Shown piece after piece: positions 10,689 to 23,449 of a stretch of DNA of 64,000 nt. The notes beneath the pieces are model-generated. The model was not told where the DNA came from. It saw only the letters and a program-made list of their open reading frames with translations, and made no database searches. The first letter of the stretch is position 1. The number at the start of each line of letters is the position of its first letter. A program made the translations under genes and the position numbers. Source of the DNA: Neostapfia colusana (taxonomy: Eukaryota > Streptophyta > Magnoliopsida > Poales > Poaceae); NCBI GenBank assembly GCA_030760725.1, contig JASWHV010000007.1, forward strand, positions 24,092,824-24,156,823, given 5' to 3'.

Positions 10689-13443
10689 CCTCTGTCACAC
10701 CCGGTTTTTCCGAAGAACAACCAAGTGAATATCACATGTATGCCAGGATCATTTTCTCATACATGTGATGACAAATAGTGAAGCATCATTTATTACAAGC
10801 CAGGTGTCGAATATAAATAAGTCTTACATCGCAAATGTCTCAATAGACACTAATGCTTCATCACAAGTAAATAAACTAGCAGCGGAATATTATTCTTTTA
10901 GGGCTCCATCACAGGCGTTGCCCGGGGGTCTTCATGAACCTAAAATCCTTCCTCGGGTCCAAAATCTTGGTCATTATACACCACCTCATTATCTTGACCT
11001 GAGCAGCAATATAAACCAACAAATATGCAAGGTTGAGTACCAATGGTACTCAGCAAGTGTGGGAAAATTATATCATGCATGGCTAGAACAAGGAGAGGTT
11101 GAACTCATGGTTAAAGCACTACGCAATTAACACCTATCACCTTAGCTTATTAAGCACCTACATTACTACACAGGTGAAATGGTCCCAATCTCCCATCCCA
11201 TCATCATAATCCAATAACCATAACATTATTTCCAATGTTAAGCTCCCCGCTTAACTTCCAAAACCATCAATCCTCTAATCATGAATAAGTCCAGGCCGCT
11301 CTTAACCGTGAGCACGGCTGTCAAGACAGTTTTGACTCTGCAGAGTTTGTACCACTGTACCCACATGTAGTGATTTCATCCCCCGTTGCCGGGTGGACTA
11401 AAAGAACCTCCATTATGCCAGTGGCTACGATCCACATTCACACTTCCCAGGTGTGTAGCCAGGAGATCACTACGAAGCCTTTACAAAGGGATTCCCGACG
11501 AGCGTGGGCCCACTGAGGTTTCACCCCTAACAGCATACAAGAGGCTCCAACCCCGCTGCAGTGGCCCCCTCTTGAGCCTTGCGGTTCATATGGTAGTCCA
11601 GCTGACACCCACTCCCCGCACCATCCAACACACCCATACTACGCCGGGGATACACCTAATTAATTGGCCAAGCTGCCCCATCTCAGCATGTGGTTGGCAC
11701 TGTAAAGCCAGGTTACATGCTCCATGAACCGGTCCTTAGGATCCAGGCAAGTACTAAACACAAACCCAAGTCTCGTGCACCCAGCACACAACCAAAACAT
11801 CCAACTTGCCTTGATCCCTACCTCTACATAACTCACAATATCTCATTCAAGAGTATGGTAAAATAAACTGATGATCTCATATCCCAAATATCCCATTCTA
11901 AGCATGGCTAAGCATATACATGCAAATAAATGGCATGACAAAATAAATCTCAACCCAAGCTACAAGGAAACAAGGTAATGCAATTCTAGGGAAACTTTTC
12001 CTAGCATGGGTTTCATATTTCATTTGACAATGCAAATAATTCTATCTACACATCCTAGCATAGGATCAAAGTGGTCAAGGACACTTGCCTCCTTCTTGCT
12101 GCTCTTGAAATGGGTAGTCTTGGTCTTGGAATTGAATAATTTGTTCTTGAGCAGGTTCTACTTCATACCATCACACATAGCCAAAAGAAAAACAACAATC
12201 ATAAGATATAGTTCACACTTCCACTTCATACAAACCACACATTCATATTTATGAAAGTTCTTTACCATTATATGTGTTGTGGTTACTTTATGTGTGTTGA
12301 TTTGGGGCTTGCATACACTTTTATTCATATGTGTATGATTCCTACTTTGGTGTTCATATTTATACTCACATACTATATATATATATACATATATGTATAT
12401 ATGTGTGTTTCAGTTTTAAATAAATTCCTTATATATTAAACTACCAAGTATGTATGAAAAGTATTTTTCTTCTCCATATATGCCTTCATAATTTCTATCA
12501 ACCCTAAACTGAATTCTTTGTACTTTAGAAACTCCATTTATCATTTACTAGTTTCTATATTTTCAGATTTATATTCTTATGCATAATTGTGCATTTTATT
12601 ATTAAATTAGTAATACACACTACCTAAACAGATTAGGTTCTGGTCCTAAATAATTTAAGATCATATTTTGACCTTGGCTTCTGATGTATACTATTTCATA
12701 ATTATTTTCCCTATTTTTCTTTAACTATTCTTTACTTAAAAATGTGTCCCTATACTATTAAATGTGAATAATAGATGAAACAGATTTATTTCAGCCCCAA
12801 AAATATATTTTTATCTCACTCCAAAGTTTTCTAAGTACTGAGAAAGTTTTTAATAATTTTGACAATTAGATTTGTCCCCCTTTTTAATATTTAAACACTA
12901 GTTACATATTCAATTTTCTAAATTAAATACTAAACAGGGCTAAAATAATGAATCCACCCCATTACAGGGTCTATAATATTATTTTCATAATTTCCAGGGG
13001 TCTAGCTACACTTTTCAGAGGTGTTTTTCTTAATTTCTATTAAGTCTAGGGGCTAAAACTGATTTTTAAATGAATTTACATGATTTTCTGGAGTTCCAGG
13101 GGCTAGATCTGAAGTTTCCGGGGCTAGCTCTCAATTCCAGAGAACCCCAGGGGGTAGCACGTAAAAATTCCAGTCTTTATAACGCGGGGCTGACGTGGAC
13201 CGTCTGATTTTAAACCGACGGCTGAGATTATAACATCGAACCGGTACGCGGGGTTTTAAAGTCTACCGTGCGATTTAAAATAAACGGCGCACAAGCGGCC
13301 ACGTCGCTCTGATCGAGCGCGGGCGGCGCTGCCGGCGGCGCACGGCGGCGGGAAGCGGCGATCTCGCCGGAAACTTTCGGATCCTCGAGAATTCTGCCCA
13401 GAACTGTGATCTTATGGCCTAGATCGGTAGAGGGGAGGTCAGG

Positions 13444-13456
13444 GATCTCACCTCGG
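13444..13456 (-). other. Predicted 5' splice donor in D LTR2
   Basis: The minus strand reads CGAG|GTGAGATC with GT at 13451-13450, about 277 nt downstream of the TATA box. Equivalent GTs are at 4169-4168 and 22733-22732. Paired with the acceptors at 10477 and 9395, it would remove most of the 3-kb R-U5 region. Confidence 0.5.
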
Positions 13457-13719
13457 GGGTTTTCTCGAGCTCGGGGGTCCTGGAAAGTGCTCGGCGGCGA
13501 GGTCCGAGGCAAAACCACGGCGAAGCTCGTCGGAGCTGGATTTGCACCGTAAGTCTTCGGGTTTTCTGCACCTGCAAAGTTCCCCGGAGGCGGTGGATCA
13601 AGACCAACGAGTTAGATCAGAGTTTCCGAGCTTAGATCGGCCAGAATTCACCGGCGAAGTCTCGGTGCTCACCGGAGTGAAAATCGGCGATCGCGTGAGA
13701 AAAACTGATCGGATCGGTT

Positions 13720-13729
13720 GTTTTTATAG
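13720..13729 (-). promoter_or_regulatory. TATA box of D LTR2 (also 4438-4447 and 23003-23012)
   Basis: The minus strand reads CTATAAAAAC in a GC-rich context. This is the best core-promoter match in the LTR and puts the transcript start about 30 nt downstream, near 13690. U3 would then be only about 450 bp. Confidence 0.65.
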
Positions 13730-14161
13730 CCGGGGGAGGGCGGTGGTTCTGTTGTGATCGAGTTGGAGTCCGCTGGGACCGAAATTCGGCTGCGGGAACG
13801 AGTTTCCAATCGGTTAAGATCGAGCGCGCGCGCGGGGAAAGAAGTCCGGGGTCGCGAGGGCTCGGATTAGGGATGACATGCGGGTCCCACATGTCAGCGA
13901 GGGGCAGCGCGGCGCGCGCGGGGGCGGGCTGCGCGGGGGTTAGCTGGGCCGGCTGGGGTTTCGGCCCACTGGCCAGTTTTTTCTGGTTTTCCCTTTTTCT
14001 TTTTCATTTCTTTTCTGTTTTGAGTATAATTTGAATTCCAGTTTGAATTTGAATTTTTGCAAAACATGCAATACGTCCAAAAATTTCTAAATTCCCCTCT
14101 GAACATGGTTTATGGGTCTAAATCAAAATTTGAATCTTGACTAAAAATTTGGGGTGTTACA

Positions 14162-14180
14162 GCTCTACCCCCCTTAAAAG
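14162..14180 (-). other. Polypurine tract, D internal copy 2
   Basis: Same sequence and position relative to LTR2 as the tract at 4880-4898 has to LTR1. Confidence 0.85.
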
Positions 14181-14206
14181 AAATCTCGTCCTCGAGATTG
14201 GTGTTT

Positions 14207-17200
14207 CTAAGAAAACAATTCCAGAAATTGTGCCTTAAGCTCATCTTCCCGTTCCCAGGTGGCTTCCTCTTCTGAGTGATGCTTCCACTGCACCTTGCAC
14301 ATCCTGATTCTCTTATTTCTGGTGAGGCGTTCCATTGTCTCCAAAATCTTATATGGTTGCTCGGCATAAGACAAATCCTCAGCTACATCCACTTCATTCA
14401 TGGGTAACACCTCCTCAGGCGTCCTCAGACATTTCTTGAGTTGCGACACATGGAACACATCGTGCACGTCCGACAGATGAACCGGCAACTCTAGTTGGTA
14501 CGCCACTTCGCCTTTTCTTTCCAAAACTTGAAAGGGTCCGATGTATCGAGGTGACAACTTCCCTTTCACCTTGAACCGACGAAGTCCTCTGATAGGGGAC
14601 ACCTTGAGATAAACATAGTCTCCCACGTTGAAAACGAGCTCTCTTCTTCGTACATCAGCATAACTCTTCTGGCGTGTCTGTGCTATCCTCAAGTTGTTGC
14701 GAATCTCCCTCACCTTCGCTTCGGCTTCTTGTAGCACTTCGGGACCAAACACTTTACTTTCTCCTGTTTGGTTCCAAAATAGGGGAGTTCTGCATTTCCT
14801 TCCATACAAAGCTTCAAACGGTGACATCTTCATACTAGCTTGATAACTGTTGTTATAGGAAAACTCCGCATACGGTAAGTTCTTGTCCCAACTCCTATTG
14901 TATTTGAGTGCACATGCCCTTAACATATCTTCAAGGATCTGATTGGTTCTCTCCGTCTGTCCGTCAGTTTGGGGATGATAGGCAGAACTGAAATTCAGAT
15001 GGGTTCCCATGGTTTCATGCAACTTTTGCCAAAACCTTGAGGTGAACTGTGTCCCTCGGTCCGACACTATCTTCTTTGGCACTCCATGGTAACACACAAT
15101 CCTTGACATGTACAATTCTGCCAATTTGGATCCGCTGTAACTTTCTTTCACCGGAACGAAATGAGCTACTTTGGTTAGCCTATCAATAATGACCCATATT
15201 GAATCATACCCGGATTGGGTCCTAGGCAATCCCACGACAAAATCCATGCTGATTTATTCCCACTTCCATTCAGGCACTTTGAGTGGTTGCAGCAATCCCG
15301 CGGGTCGTTGATGTTCTGCTTTCACCAACTGACATGTGTCACATAGGGCAACATGTTCCGCGACATCTCGCTTCATGCCATACCACCAATACCTGCTTTT
15401 GAGGTCCTGATACATCTTCGTACTCCCAGGATGAATGGAATAGTCGGAATCGTGAGCCTCCTTCAAAATTAGTTTACGAATCTCCTTTACTTCTGGCACA
15501 CAGATCCTTTTCCCGTGCCACACCGTTCCTTGTTCATCCTCTCTAAAACCAGGAGCTTTATTTTCCTTGATGAGCTGTCTGATCTCTTGGATCTTCTCAT
15601 CATTCTTTTGTCCCTCGCGTATGTCTCGCTCAAGTGTGGAGTCCACTTCCATGGCGATGGCTTCACCACTATTTACTAGACATAGATTGAGCCTTATAAC
15701 CTCGTCCTTCAATTCTGCAGGCATATCCTTCAAGCTCAACTTATTGACCTGCACTTTCCGACTCAAGGCATTGGCCACGACGTTTGCTTTCCCGGGATGA
15801 TAGTTGATGCCTACATCAAAGTCATTGATTAGCTCTAACCATCTCCTTTGTCTAAGGTTGAGATCTGGCTGTGTGAATATGTACTTCAAACTCTTATGAT
15901 CCGTATATATCTCTGTCCTCTTCCCCATCAAATAGTGCCGCCAAATCTTCAACGCGTGTACCACTGCAGCTAGTTCTAAGTCATGTGTAGGATAGTTCTT
16001 CTCGTGCTTCCGAAGCTGTCGGGATGCATATGCCACGACATGTCCCTCTTGCATGAGAACACATCCCAACCTGTTTCCAGAGGCATCGCAGTACACCGTG
16101 AAATTCTTCTGCATATCTGGCATAACCAACACAGGGGCTGTTGTCAATCTCTTCTTTAGCTCCTGAAAACTCGTATCGCACTGTGGCGTCCAGGTGAACG
16201 TGATTCCCTTTTCCAACAGTTTGGTGAGAGGTCTCGAGATCTTGGAGAATCCCTCAATAAACCGTCGATAATATCCAGCCAATCCCAAAAAGCTTCGAAC
16301 TTCCCCGACATTTTCAGGGGTTTTCCATTTCTGGATATCTTCGATTTTGGCGGGATCTACGGAGATTCCTCCCTCCGAGATTATATGTCCTAAAAAGGGA
16401 ACTCTCTTTAGCCAAAACTCACATTTGCTCAATTTGGCATATAGTTGGTGTTCTCTCAGCCTCTGTAACACCAACCTTAGATGTTTCTCATGTTCTTCTT
16501 CATCTTTGGAGAAGACGAGAATATCATCTATGAAAACCACCACAAATTTGTCCAGATATTCCATGAATACCTTGTTCATGAGGTACATGAAATATGCTGG
16601 GGCATTGGTTAGCCCGAAAGGCATGACAGTGTATTCATACAGTCCGTATCGAGATACGAAAGCTGTCTTGGGAATATCAGATTGCCTTATCTTGAGTTGG
16701 TGGTATCCCGACCTGAGATCAATTTTCGAGAACACGCAAGCTCCCCTCAACTGATCAAACAAGTCTTCAATGCGGGGTAATGGGTACTTGTTCTTGATGG
16801 TCACCTCATTCAAGGCACGGTAATCCACGCATAACCTTTGAGTTCCATCTTTCTTAGGCACAAATATTACCGGAGCTCCCCATGGTGAGGAACTAGGGCG
16901 AACATACCCCTTTTCCGTCAATTCTCTCAAATGATCCTTGAGCTCTTCTAGCTGCTTGGAGTCCATTCGATAAGGTCTCTTGTATATCGGGGCTGTTCCC
17001 GGTACTAGCTCGATTGCGAATTCCACGTCACGGTCGGGAGGCATTCCTGGCAACTCCTCCGGAAAAACATCTGGATATTCCCTGATAGTCCTGATTTCCT
17101 CAACTTTCACCTCCACTTGATTTAATTTAATGTCCCTCCTAGGCTCGTGTATCGTTATGAACTTTACTCTTGTGCCACTAGGGTGAGTTAGTTCCACCGT

Positions 17201-18676
17201 TCTGGTCGAACAATGGATGATTCCTTTATGTTTGGTCAACCAATCCATACCCAAAATAATATCTATCCCTTGTGAATCGATCACTATGAGGTTAGCGGTA
17301 AATACTACCCCATTAATGTCTAGGTTCACTTTGGGACACACTTGTCTTGTCCTTATTTCTCCACCTGGAGAGTTTACCGCTAGCATATGGTTCATTTGTG
17401 TGGTTGCTAGGTCATGCTTCTTAACAAACCCTTGAGCAATGAACGAATGGGTAGCACCAGAATCAAACAGCAGAGTTGCAAGGTGTAAATTGGCAGGAAA
17501 CTTACCAACTACCACGTCGGGTGCCTCTTGTGCTTCCTCCATAGTGACGTGGTTCACCCGTCCTCTCATTACGTTCTGCTGCTGTGGCTGCGTGGGCTTC
17601 TTCTTTGGACACTTATGGGCGTAGTGCCCCACTTCACCACAGCTGAAACATTGCACCCCAATCTTAGATGCTTGGCCCTTGTTGTCTTGGGGTTGGTTTG
17701 GGGGTCCTTGCACTGCTGGTCGAGGTGGATATGCGGGGCGAGGCTGTTGTACAAACTGACGTTGCGGCTGTGCTGGTGCTGCGGGAGGTCTGTAGTTTGG
17801 GTTGTACCCTCTTGGTGCTGAATAGGGTACCGCAGCACGGCTCGTCTGCCCCGTTGGTTGCTGCATCATACGTGGGCGGGTGTTGCTCCCTGAGGCTTGA
17901 TGTGACCACCCAGCCTTCCTCTTGTTCTCATTTTCCAGGGCCTTTAGCTTCCTTTCCACCACAAACGCTCTGTCCACCATCTTTTGAAAGCTTTCATACT
18001 CATTGGAGGACATTGCACACTGCATCTCTGCGGTAAGTCCTTCCACGAAACAATCTTGTTTCTGCTCATCTGTCTCTATGTCTCGTGGAGCATAACGGGA
18101 TAGTTGAGTGAATTTAGTGAGGTATTCCCTCACCGTCATGTTTCCCTGCTGCAGTCCCAAAAACTCTTTCCTCTTGTTTTTGAGTTCACCTCTTGGGATG
18201 TAATGGTTGCGAAAGCTACGCTTGAACTCTTCCCAAGTGATGCTCTCAGGGTCATGATGGGCGGCCACGTAGGCGGTCCACCAATCAGCAGCAGGTCCCT
18301 GCAATTGATGAGAGGCAAACAGCACCCTCTCATACCCTTGGCATTGTATGATTCTCATCTTACTTTCAATGGTCTTCAGCCAATCATTTGCCTCCAGAGG
18401 TTCAGCAGCACTTGCAAACTTTGGAGGTTGAGTTCCTAGAAACTCACTCAACCTTGGTTGGCGTGGTGCAGCTTGTGGAGGTGGAACTTGATGCAAGTTG
18501 GCCACTACTTGAGTCAAGTTCTGAATGAGCTGATTTTGATTCTCCAGCATTTGGTGGAGAGGATCAACTTCTTCACGGCGACCACCCCGGTTCTGGCCTC
18601 CAGAAAGATGAGAGTTGCATGCCTCATCATTGTTGTTTGCGGGGTTGGCAGCACGTCCTTTTCCTCTTTCGGCCAT
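14207..18676 (-). pseudogene. D copy 2 Gag-Pol, one nonsense codon in integrase
   Basis: Same 4470-bp frame as the gene at 4925-9394 with the same domain order. A TAA at 15254-15256 (GAA in copy 1; plus-strand C to A at 15256) ends the first part after 1140 residues, inside WKWE just before MDFVVGLP. The product would keep Gag, protease, RT, RNase H and the integrase zinc finger but lose the integrase catalytic core and chromodomain. The downstream 346 residues (14207-15247) remain open. Other differences noticed include Ala-Gly to Ala-Glu at residue 3, Gly to Arg in the RNase H motif CDASGNRLGC, Asn to Tyr and Ile to Thr in integrase, and Pro to Leu near the C-terminus. Copy 1 could supply the missing activity in trans. 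Confidence 0.95.
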
Positions 18677-18978
18677 CTGGCAGAATCAACAAATGTTAAT
18701 TTGAAAGCATTTAGTATCATCTTACTACTTTCACTTGTTTGTACTTTGAAGTGTTGAAGTTTTGTTAAAATCTTACGAGGGTTTTATATCTCACACCCAA
18801 TAAATGCACTATTATTTCCTGTGGGTTCACACCCCAAAGCAAAACAATCTGAAGACGAGGCTGTGGACACTTGCTCATGGCTTCCACAACTCACGTCACA
18901 CACCAAGCATTACCACACCATTAACTACGTAACGACTCGACTACTCGACCTCTTGCTAGCTAGGGGAAAGACTCTACA

Positions 18979-19758
18979 CTACTCATCCTCTTGAGCTGGC
19001 TCCTCGGGATCTTCCTCCTCATTTCGGCTACCTTCTGACTCTGCTTTGGGTGGGGAGGCTGCTGGTGGAGAAGTGCGACGACGCCTGATTGCTCGGCGAT
19101 CCGGGGAGTCAGGGGTCCATGGATCACTTACGGTGACACACAGTTCATTCCCATCTCCTCTTTCTCTCGCCTTTAAGCAAGCTCGCAGCAATGCCTCCGT
19201 CTCCTTCAGAGTATCTCGAACATCCTGAAGCTCTTGTTGACACTCCTGCAGTCGAGTGCTGAGCATAGCAGCATCCTCCAAGCACAAGTCCATGTGCTCA
19301 TGGGAAGTCCCTTGCTGCACCGGTGGGTACTTGTACTCCGTGGTACCACTCTCACGTTGGAGGACATACATGTACTCAGTTTTGTCCAAATGGCGACGAT
19401 AGATGTGACTCTGGCAGGTGATGGCCTCCCAGGTGACATCTCTCTCCGCGTCAACTTGTGTTGCTCGACAAGCTGGAGAGTGGTGAATCTTAAGCAGCTG
19501 ATTCTCGTGTATAATCCTCATCTCCGAACTCCATTCTTCCCTCTTCTCACGGATGGTCCTGGTGGAGTTATAGTGGATGATGAGCTTGCCCGTATTGCCG
19601 GCGGCTTCGAGCATACGTCGAAGACGGCGCAACAAATCTCCTACTGCCAATCCGTAGGAAAGGTACGTCACTGGACGACTCTCCTCTCTTTCAGCAAGGG
19701 CAACTACGGGAACTCTCCCTCTCGTGGACTTACGAGCGGTGCGAATCATGCGAACCAT
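18979..19758 (-). CDS. D copy 2 pre-gag ORF, coiled-coil protein of unknown function
   Basis: A 259-residue ORF whose translation matches the one at 9697-10476 in every residue I compared. It has the same position between primer site and gag and the same acceptor-like TTTTGTTTTAG before its ATG. See that entry for sequence features. Its intactness next to a nonsense-bearing gag-pol only reflects the youth of the duplication. Confidence 0.85.
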   Translation of the reverse strand: MVRMIRTARKSTRGRVPVVALAEREESRPVTYLSYGLAVGDLLRRLRRMLEAAGNTGKLIIHYNSTRTIREKREEWSSEMRIIHENQLLKIHHSPACRATQVDAERDVTWEAITCQSHIYRRHLDKTEYMYVLQRESGTTEYKYPPVQQGTSHEHMDLCLEDAAMLSTRLQECQQELQDVRDTLKETEALLRACLKARERGDGNELCVTVSDPWTPDSPDRRAIRRRRTSPPAASPPKAESEGSRNEEEDPEEPAQEDE

Positions 19759-19951
19759 CTAAAACAAAAGAATTTAAAATTAGGTTAGATAAAATCTCAA
19801 ACAAAAATCCTATTTTGAATGAAAGTTGGGGTAAGATGAAGAAAATAACTCTTTAAATAACACTCTTCAACCCACACCTTGAAAAATAGTTTTTAAGAAA
19901 ATAGGGCCCTTAAATACGTCCATTTCCACCTAGGTCCACGTTCCTACGGGC

Positions 19952-19970
19952 AACCTTGGCTCTGATACCA
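19952..19970 (-). other. Primer binding site, D copy 2
   Basis: TGGTATCAGAGCCAAGGTT on the minus strand, four bases inside LTR3. Exactly one period (9282 bp) from the first copy. Confidence 0.93.
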
Positions 19971-19974
19971 CCTC

Positions 19975-22900
19975 TGTCACACCCGGTTTTTCCGAAGAAC
20001 AACCAAGTGAATATCACATGTATGCCAGGATCATTTTCTCATACATGTGATGACAAATAGTGAAGCATCATTTATTACAAGCCAGGTGTCGAATATAAAT
20101 AAGTCTTACATCGCAAATGTCTCAATAGACACTAATGCTTCATCACAAGTAAATAAACTAGCAGCGGAATATTATTCTTTTAGGGCTCCATCACAGGCGT
20201 TGCCCGGGGGTCTTCATGAACCTAAAATCCTTCCTCGGGTCCAAAATCTTGGTCATTATACACCACCTCATTATCTTGACCTGAGCAGCAATATAAACCA
20301 ACAAATATGCAAGGTTGAGTACCAATGGTACTCAGCAAGTGTGGGAAAATTATATCATGCATGGCTAGAACAAGGAGAGGTTGAACTCATGGTTAAAGCA
20401 CTACGCAATTAACACCTATCACCTTAGCTTATTAAGCACCTACATTACTACACAGGTGAAATGGTCCCAATCTCCCATCCCATCATCATAATCCAATAAC
20501 CATAACATTATTTCCAATGTTAAGCTCCCCGCTTAACTTCCAAAACCATCAATCCTCTAATCATGAAAAAGTCCAGGCCGCTCTTAACCGTGAGCACGGC
20601 TGTCAAGACAGTTTTGACTCTGCAGAGTTTGTACCACTGTACCCACATGTAGTGATTTCATCCCCCGTTGCCGGGTGGACTAAAAGAACCTCCATTATGC
20701 CAGTGGCTACGATCCACATTCACACTTCCCAGGTGTGTAGCCAGGAGATCACTACGAAGCCTTTACAAAGGGATTCCCGACGAGCGTGGGCCCACTGAGG
20801 TTTCACCCCTAACAGCATACAAGAGGCTCCAACCCCGCTGCAGTGGCCCCCTCTTGAGCCTTGCGGTTCATATGGTAGTCCAGCTGACACCCACTCCCCG
20901 CACCATCCAACACACCCATACTACGCCGGGGATACACCTAATTAATTGGCCAAGCTGCCCCATCTCAGCATGTGGTTGGCACTGTAAAGCCAGGTTACAT
21001 GCTCCATGAACCGGTCCTTAGGATCTAGGCAAGTACTAAACACAAACCCAAGTCTCGTGCACCCAGCACACAACCAAAACATCCAACTTGCCTTGATCCC
21101 TACCTCTACATAACTCACAATATCTCATTCAAGAGTATGGTAAAATAAACTGATGATCTCATATCCCAAATATCCCATTCTAAGCATGGCTAAGCATATA
21201 CATGCAAATAAATGGCATGACAAAATAAATCTCAACCCAAGCTACAAGGAAACAAGGTAATGCAATTCTAGGGAAACTTTTCCTAGCATGGGTTTCATAT
21301 TTCATTTGACAATGCAAATAATTCTATCTACACATCCTAGCATAGGATCAAAGTGGTCAAGGACACTTGCCTCCTTCTTGCTGCTCTTGAAATGGGTAGT
21401 CTTGGTCTTGGAATTGAATAATTTGTTCTTGAGCAGGTTCTACTTCATACCATCACACATAGCCAAAAGAAAAACAACAATCATAAGATATAGTTCACAC
21501 TTCCACTTCATACAAACCACACATTCATATTTATGAAAGTTCTTTACCATTATATGTGTTGTGGTTACTTTATGTGTGTTGATTTGGGGCTTGCATACAC
21601 TTTTATTCATATGTGTATGATTCCTACTTTGGTGTTCATATTTATACTCACATACTATATATATATATACATATATGTATATATGTGTGTTTCAGTTTTA
21701 AATAAATTCCTTATATATTAAACTACCAAGTATGTATGAAAAGTATTTTTCTTCTCCATATATGCCTTCATAATTTCTATCAACCCTAAACTGAATTCTT
21801 TGTACTTTAGAAACTCCATTTATCATTTACTAGTTTCTATATTTTCAGATTTATATTCTTATGCATAATTGTGCATTTTATTATTAAATTAGTAATACAC
21901 ACTACCTAAACAGATTAGGTTCTGGTCCTAAATAATTTAAGATCATATTTTGACCTTGGCTTCTGATGTATACTATTTCATAATTATTTTCCCTATTTTT
22001 CTTTAACTATTCTTTACTTAAAAATGTGTCCCTATACTATTAAATGTGAATAATAGATGAAACAGATTTATTTCAGCCCCAAAAATATATTTTTATCTCA
22101 CTCCAAAGTTTTCTAAGTACTGAGAAAGTTTTTAATAATTTTGACAATTAGATTTGTCCCCCTTTTTAATATTTAAACACTAGTTACATATTCAATTTTC
22201 TAAATTAAATACTAAACAGGGCTAAAATAATGAATCCACCCCATTACAGGGTCTATAATATTATTTTCATAATTTCCAGGGGTCTAGCTACACTTTTCAG
22301 AGGTGTTTTTCTTAATTTCTATTAAGTCTAGGGGCTAAAACTGATTTTTAAATGAATTTACATGATTTTCTGGAGTTCCAGGGGCTAGATCTGAAGTTTC
22401 CGGGGCTAGCTCTCAATTCCAGAGAACCCCAGGGGGTAGCACGTAAGAATTCCAGTCTTTATAACGCGGGGCTGACGTGGACCGTCTGATTTTAAACCGA
22501 CGGCTGAGATTATAACATCGAACCGGTACGCGGGGTTTTAAAGTCTACCGTGCGATTTAAAATAAACGGCGCACAAGCGGCCACGTCGCTCTGATCGAGC
22601 GCGGGCGGCGCTGCCGGCGGCGCACGGCGGCGGGAAGCGGCGATCTCGCCGGAAACTTTCGGATCCTCGAGAATTCTGCCCAGAACTGTGATCTTATGGC
22701 CTAGATCGGTAGAGGGGAGGTCAGGGATCTCACCTCGGGGGTTTTCTCGAGCTCGGGGGGTCCTGGAAAGTGCTCGGCGGCGAGGTCCGAGGCAAAACCA
22801 CGGCGAAGCTCGTCGGAGCTGGATTTGCACCGTAAGTCTTCGGGTTTTCTGCACCTGCAAAGTTCCCCGGAGGCGGTGGATCAAGACCAACGAGTTAGAT

Positions 22901-23444
22901 CAGAGTTTCCGAGCTTAGATCGGCCAGAATTCACCGGCGAAGTCTCGGTGCTCACCGGAGTGAAAATCGGCGATCGCGTGAGAAAAACTGATCGGATCGG
23001 TTGTTTTTATAGCCGGGGGAGGGCGGTGGTTCTGTTGTGATCGAGTTGGAGTCCGCTGGGACCGAAATTCGGCTGCGGGAACGAGTTTCCAATCGGTTAA
23101 GATCGAGCGCGCGCGCGGGGAAAGAAGTCCGGGGTCGCGGGGGCTCGGGTTAGGGATGACATGCGGGTCCCACATGTCAGCGAGGGGCAGCGCGGCGCGC
23201 GCGGGGGCGGGCTGCGCGGGGGTTAGCTGGGCCGGCTGGGGTTTCGGCCCACTGGCCAGTTTTTTCTGGTTTTCCCTTTTTCTTTTTCATTTCTTTTCTG
23301 TTTTGAGTATAATTTGAATTCCAGTTTGAATTTGAATTTTTGCAAAACATGCAATACGTCCAAAAATTTCTAAATTCCCCTCTGAACATGGTTTATGGGT
23401 CTAAATCAAAATTTGAATCTTGACTAAAAATTTGGGGTGTTACA
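19975..23444 (-). repeat. D LTR3 (5' LTR of the array)
   Basis: 3470 bp, one base longer than the others because of an extra G near 22758. Private substitutions noticed are near 20567 (GAAAAAGTCC), near 21026 (GATCTAGGC) and near 23149 (CGGGTTAGG). It is followed directly by the second GTTGG and then A's pol. TATA box at 23003-23012; donor GT at 22733-22732. Confidence 0.95.
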
Positions 23445-23449
23445 GTTGG
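23445..23449. repeat. Right target-site duplication of D (GTTGG)
   Basis: Matches 1406-1410. The next base continues A's RNase H coding sequence. Confidence 0.93.

Larger units (their letters stand above)
10693..14161 (-). repeat. D LTR2 (shared middle LTR)
   Basis: 3469 bp, with the same ends as LTR1. It serves as 5' LTR for internal copy 1 (left) and 3' LTR for copy 2 (right). No target duplication flanks it: the left side is the primer site and the right side the polypurine tract. Private changes noticed are near 13167 (GTAAAAATT) and near 13857 (CGCGAGGGC). Confidence 0.95.
1411..23444 (-). mobile_element. Element D: tandem (three-LTR, two-internal) Tekay/Del gypsy retrotransposon
   Basis: The order is LTR1 1411-4879, internal 4880-10692, LTR2 10693-14161, internal 14162-19974, LTR3 19975-23444. 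The repeat period is exactly 9282 bp at both steps. Both internal regions are oriented minus, each with primer site at its right end and polypurine tract at its left end. One GTTGG target-site duplication flanks the whole block and none flanks the inner LTR, so this is not two independent insertions. By eye the LTRs differ at only about 5-7 sites pairwise over about 3469 bp and the internal copies at about 7 sites, so the insertion is very young. Unequal recombination between LTRs of sister copies is the simplest origin. Confidence 0.95.
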
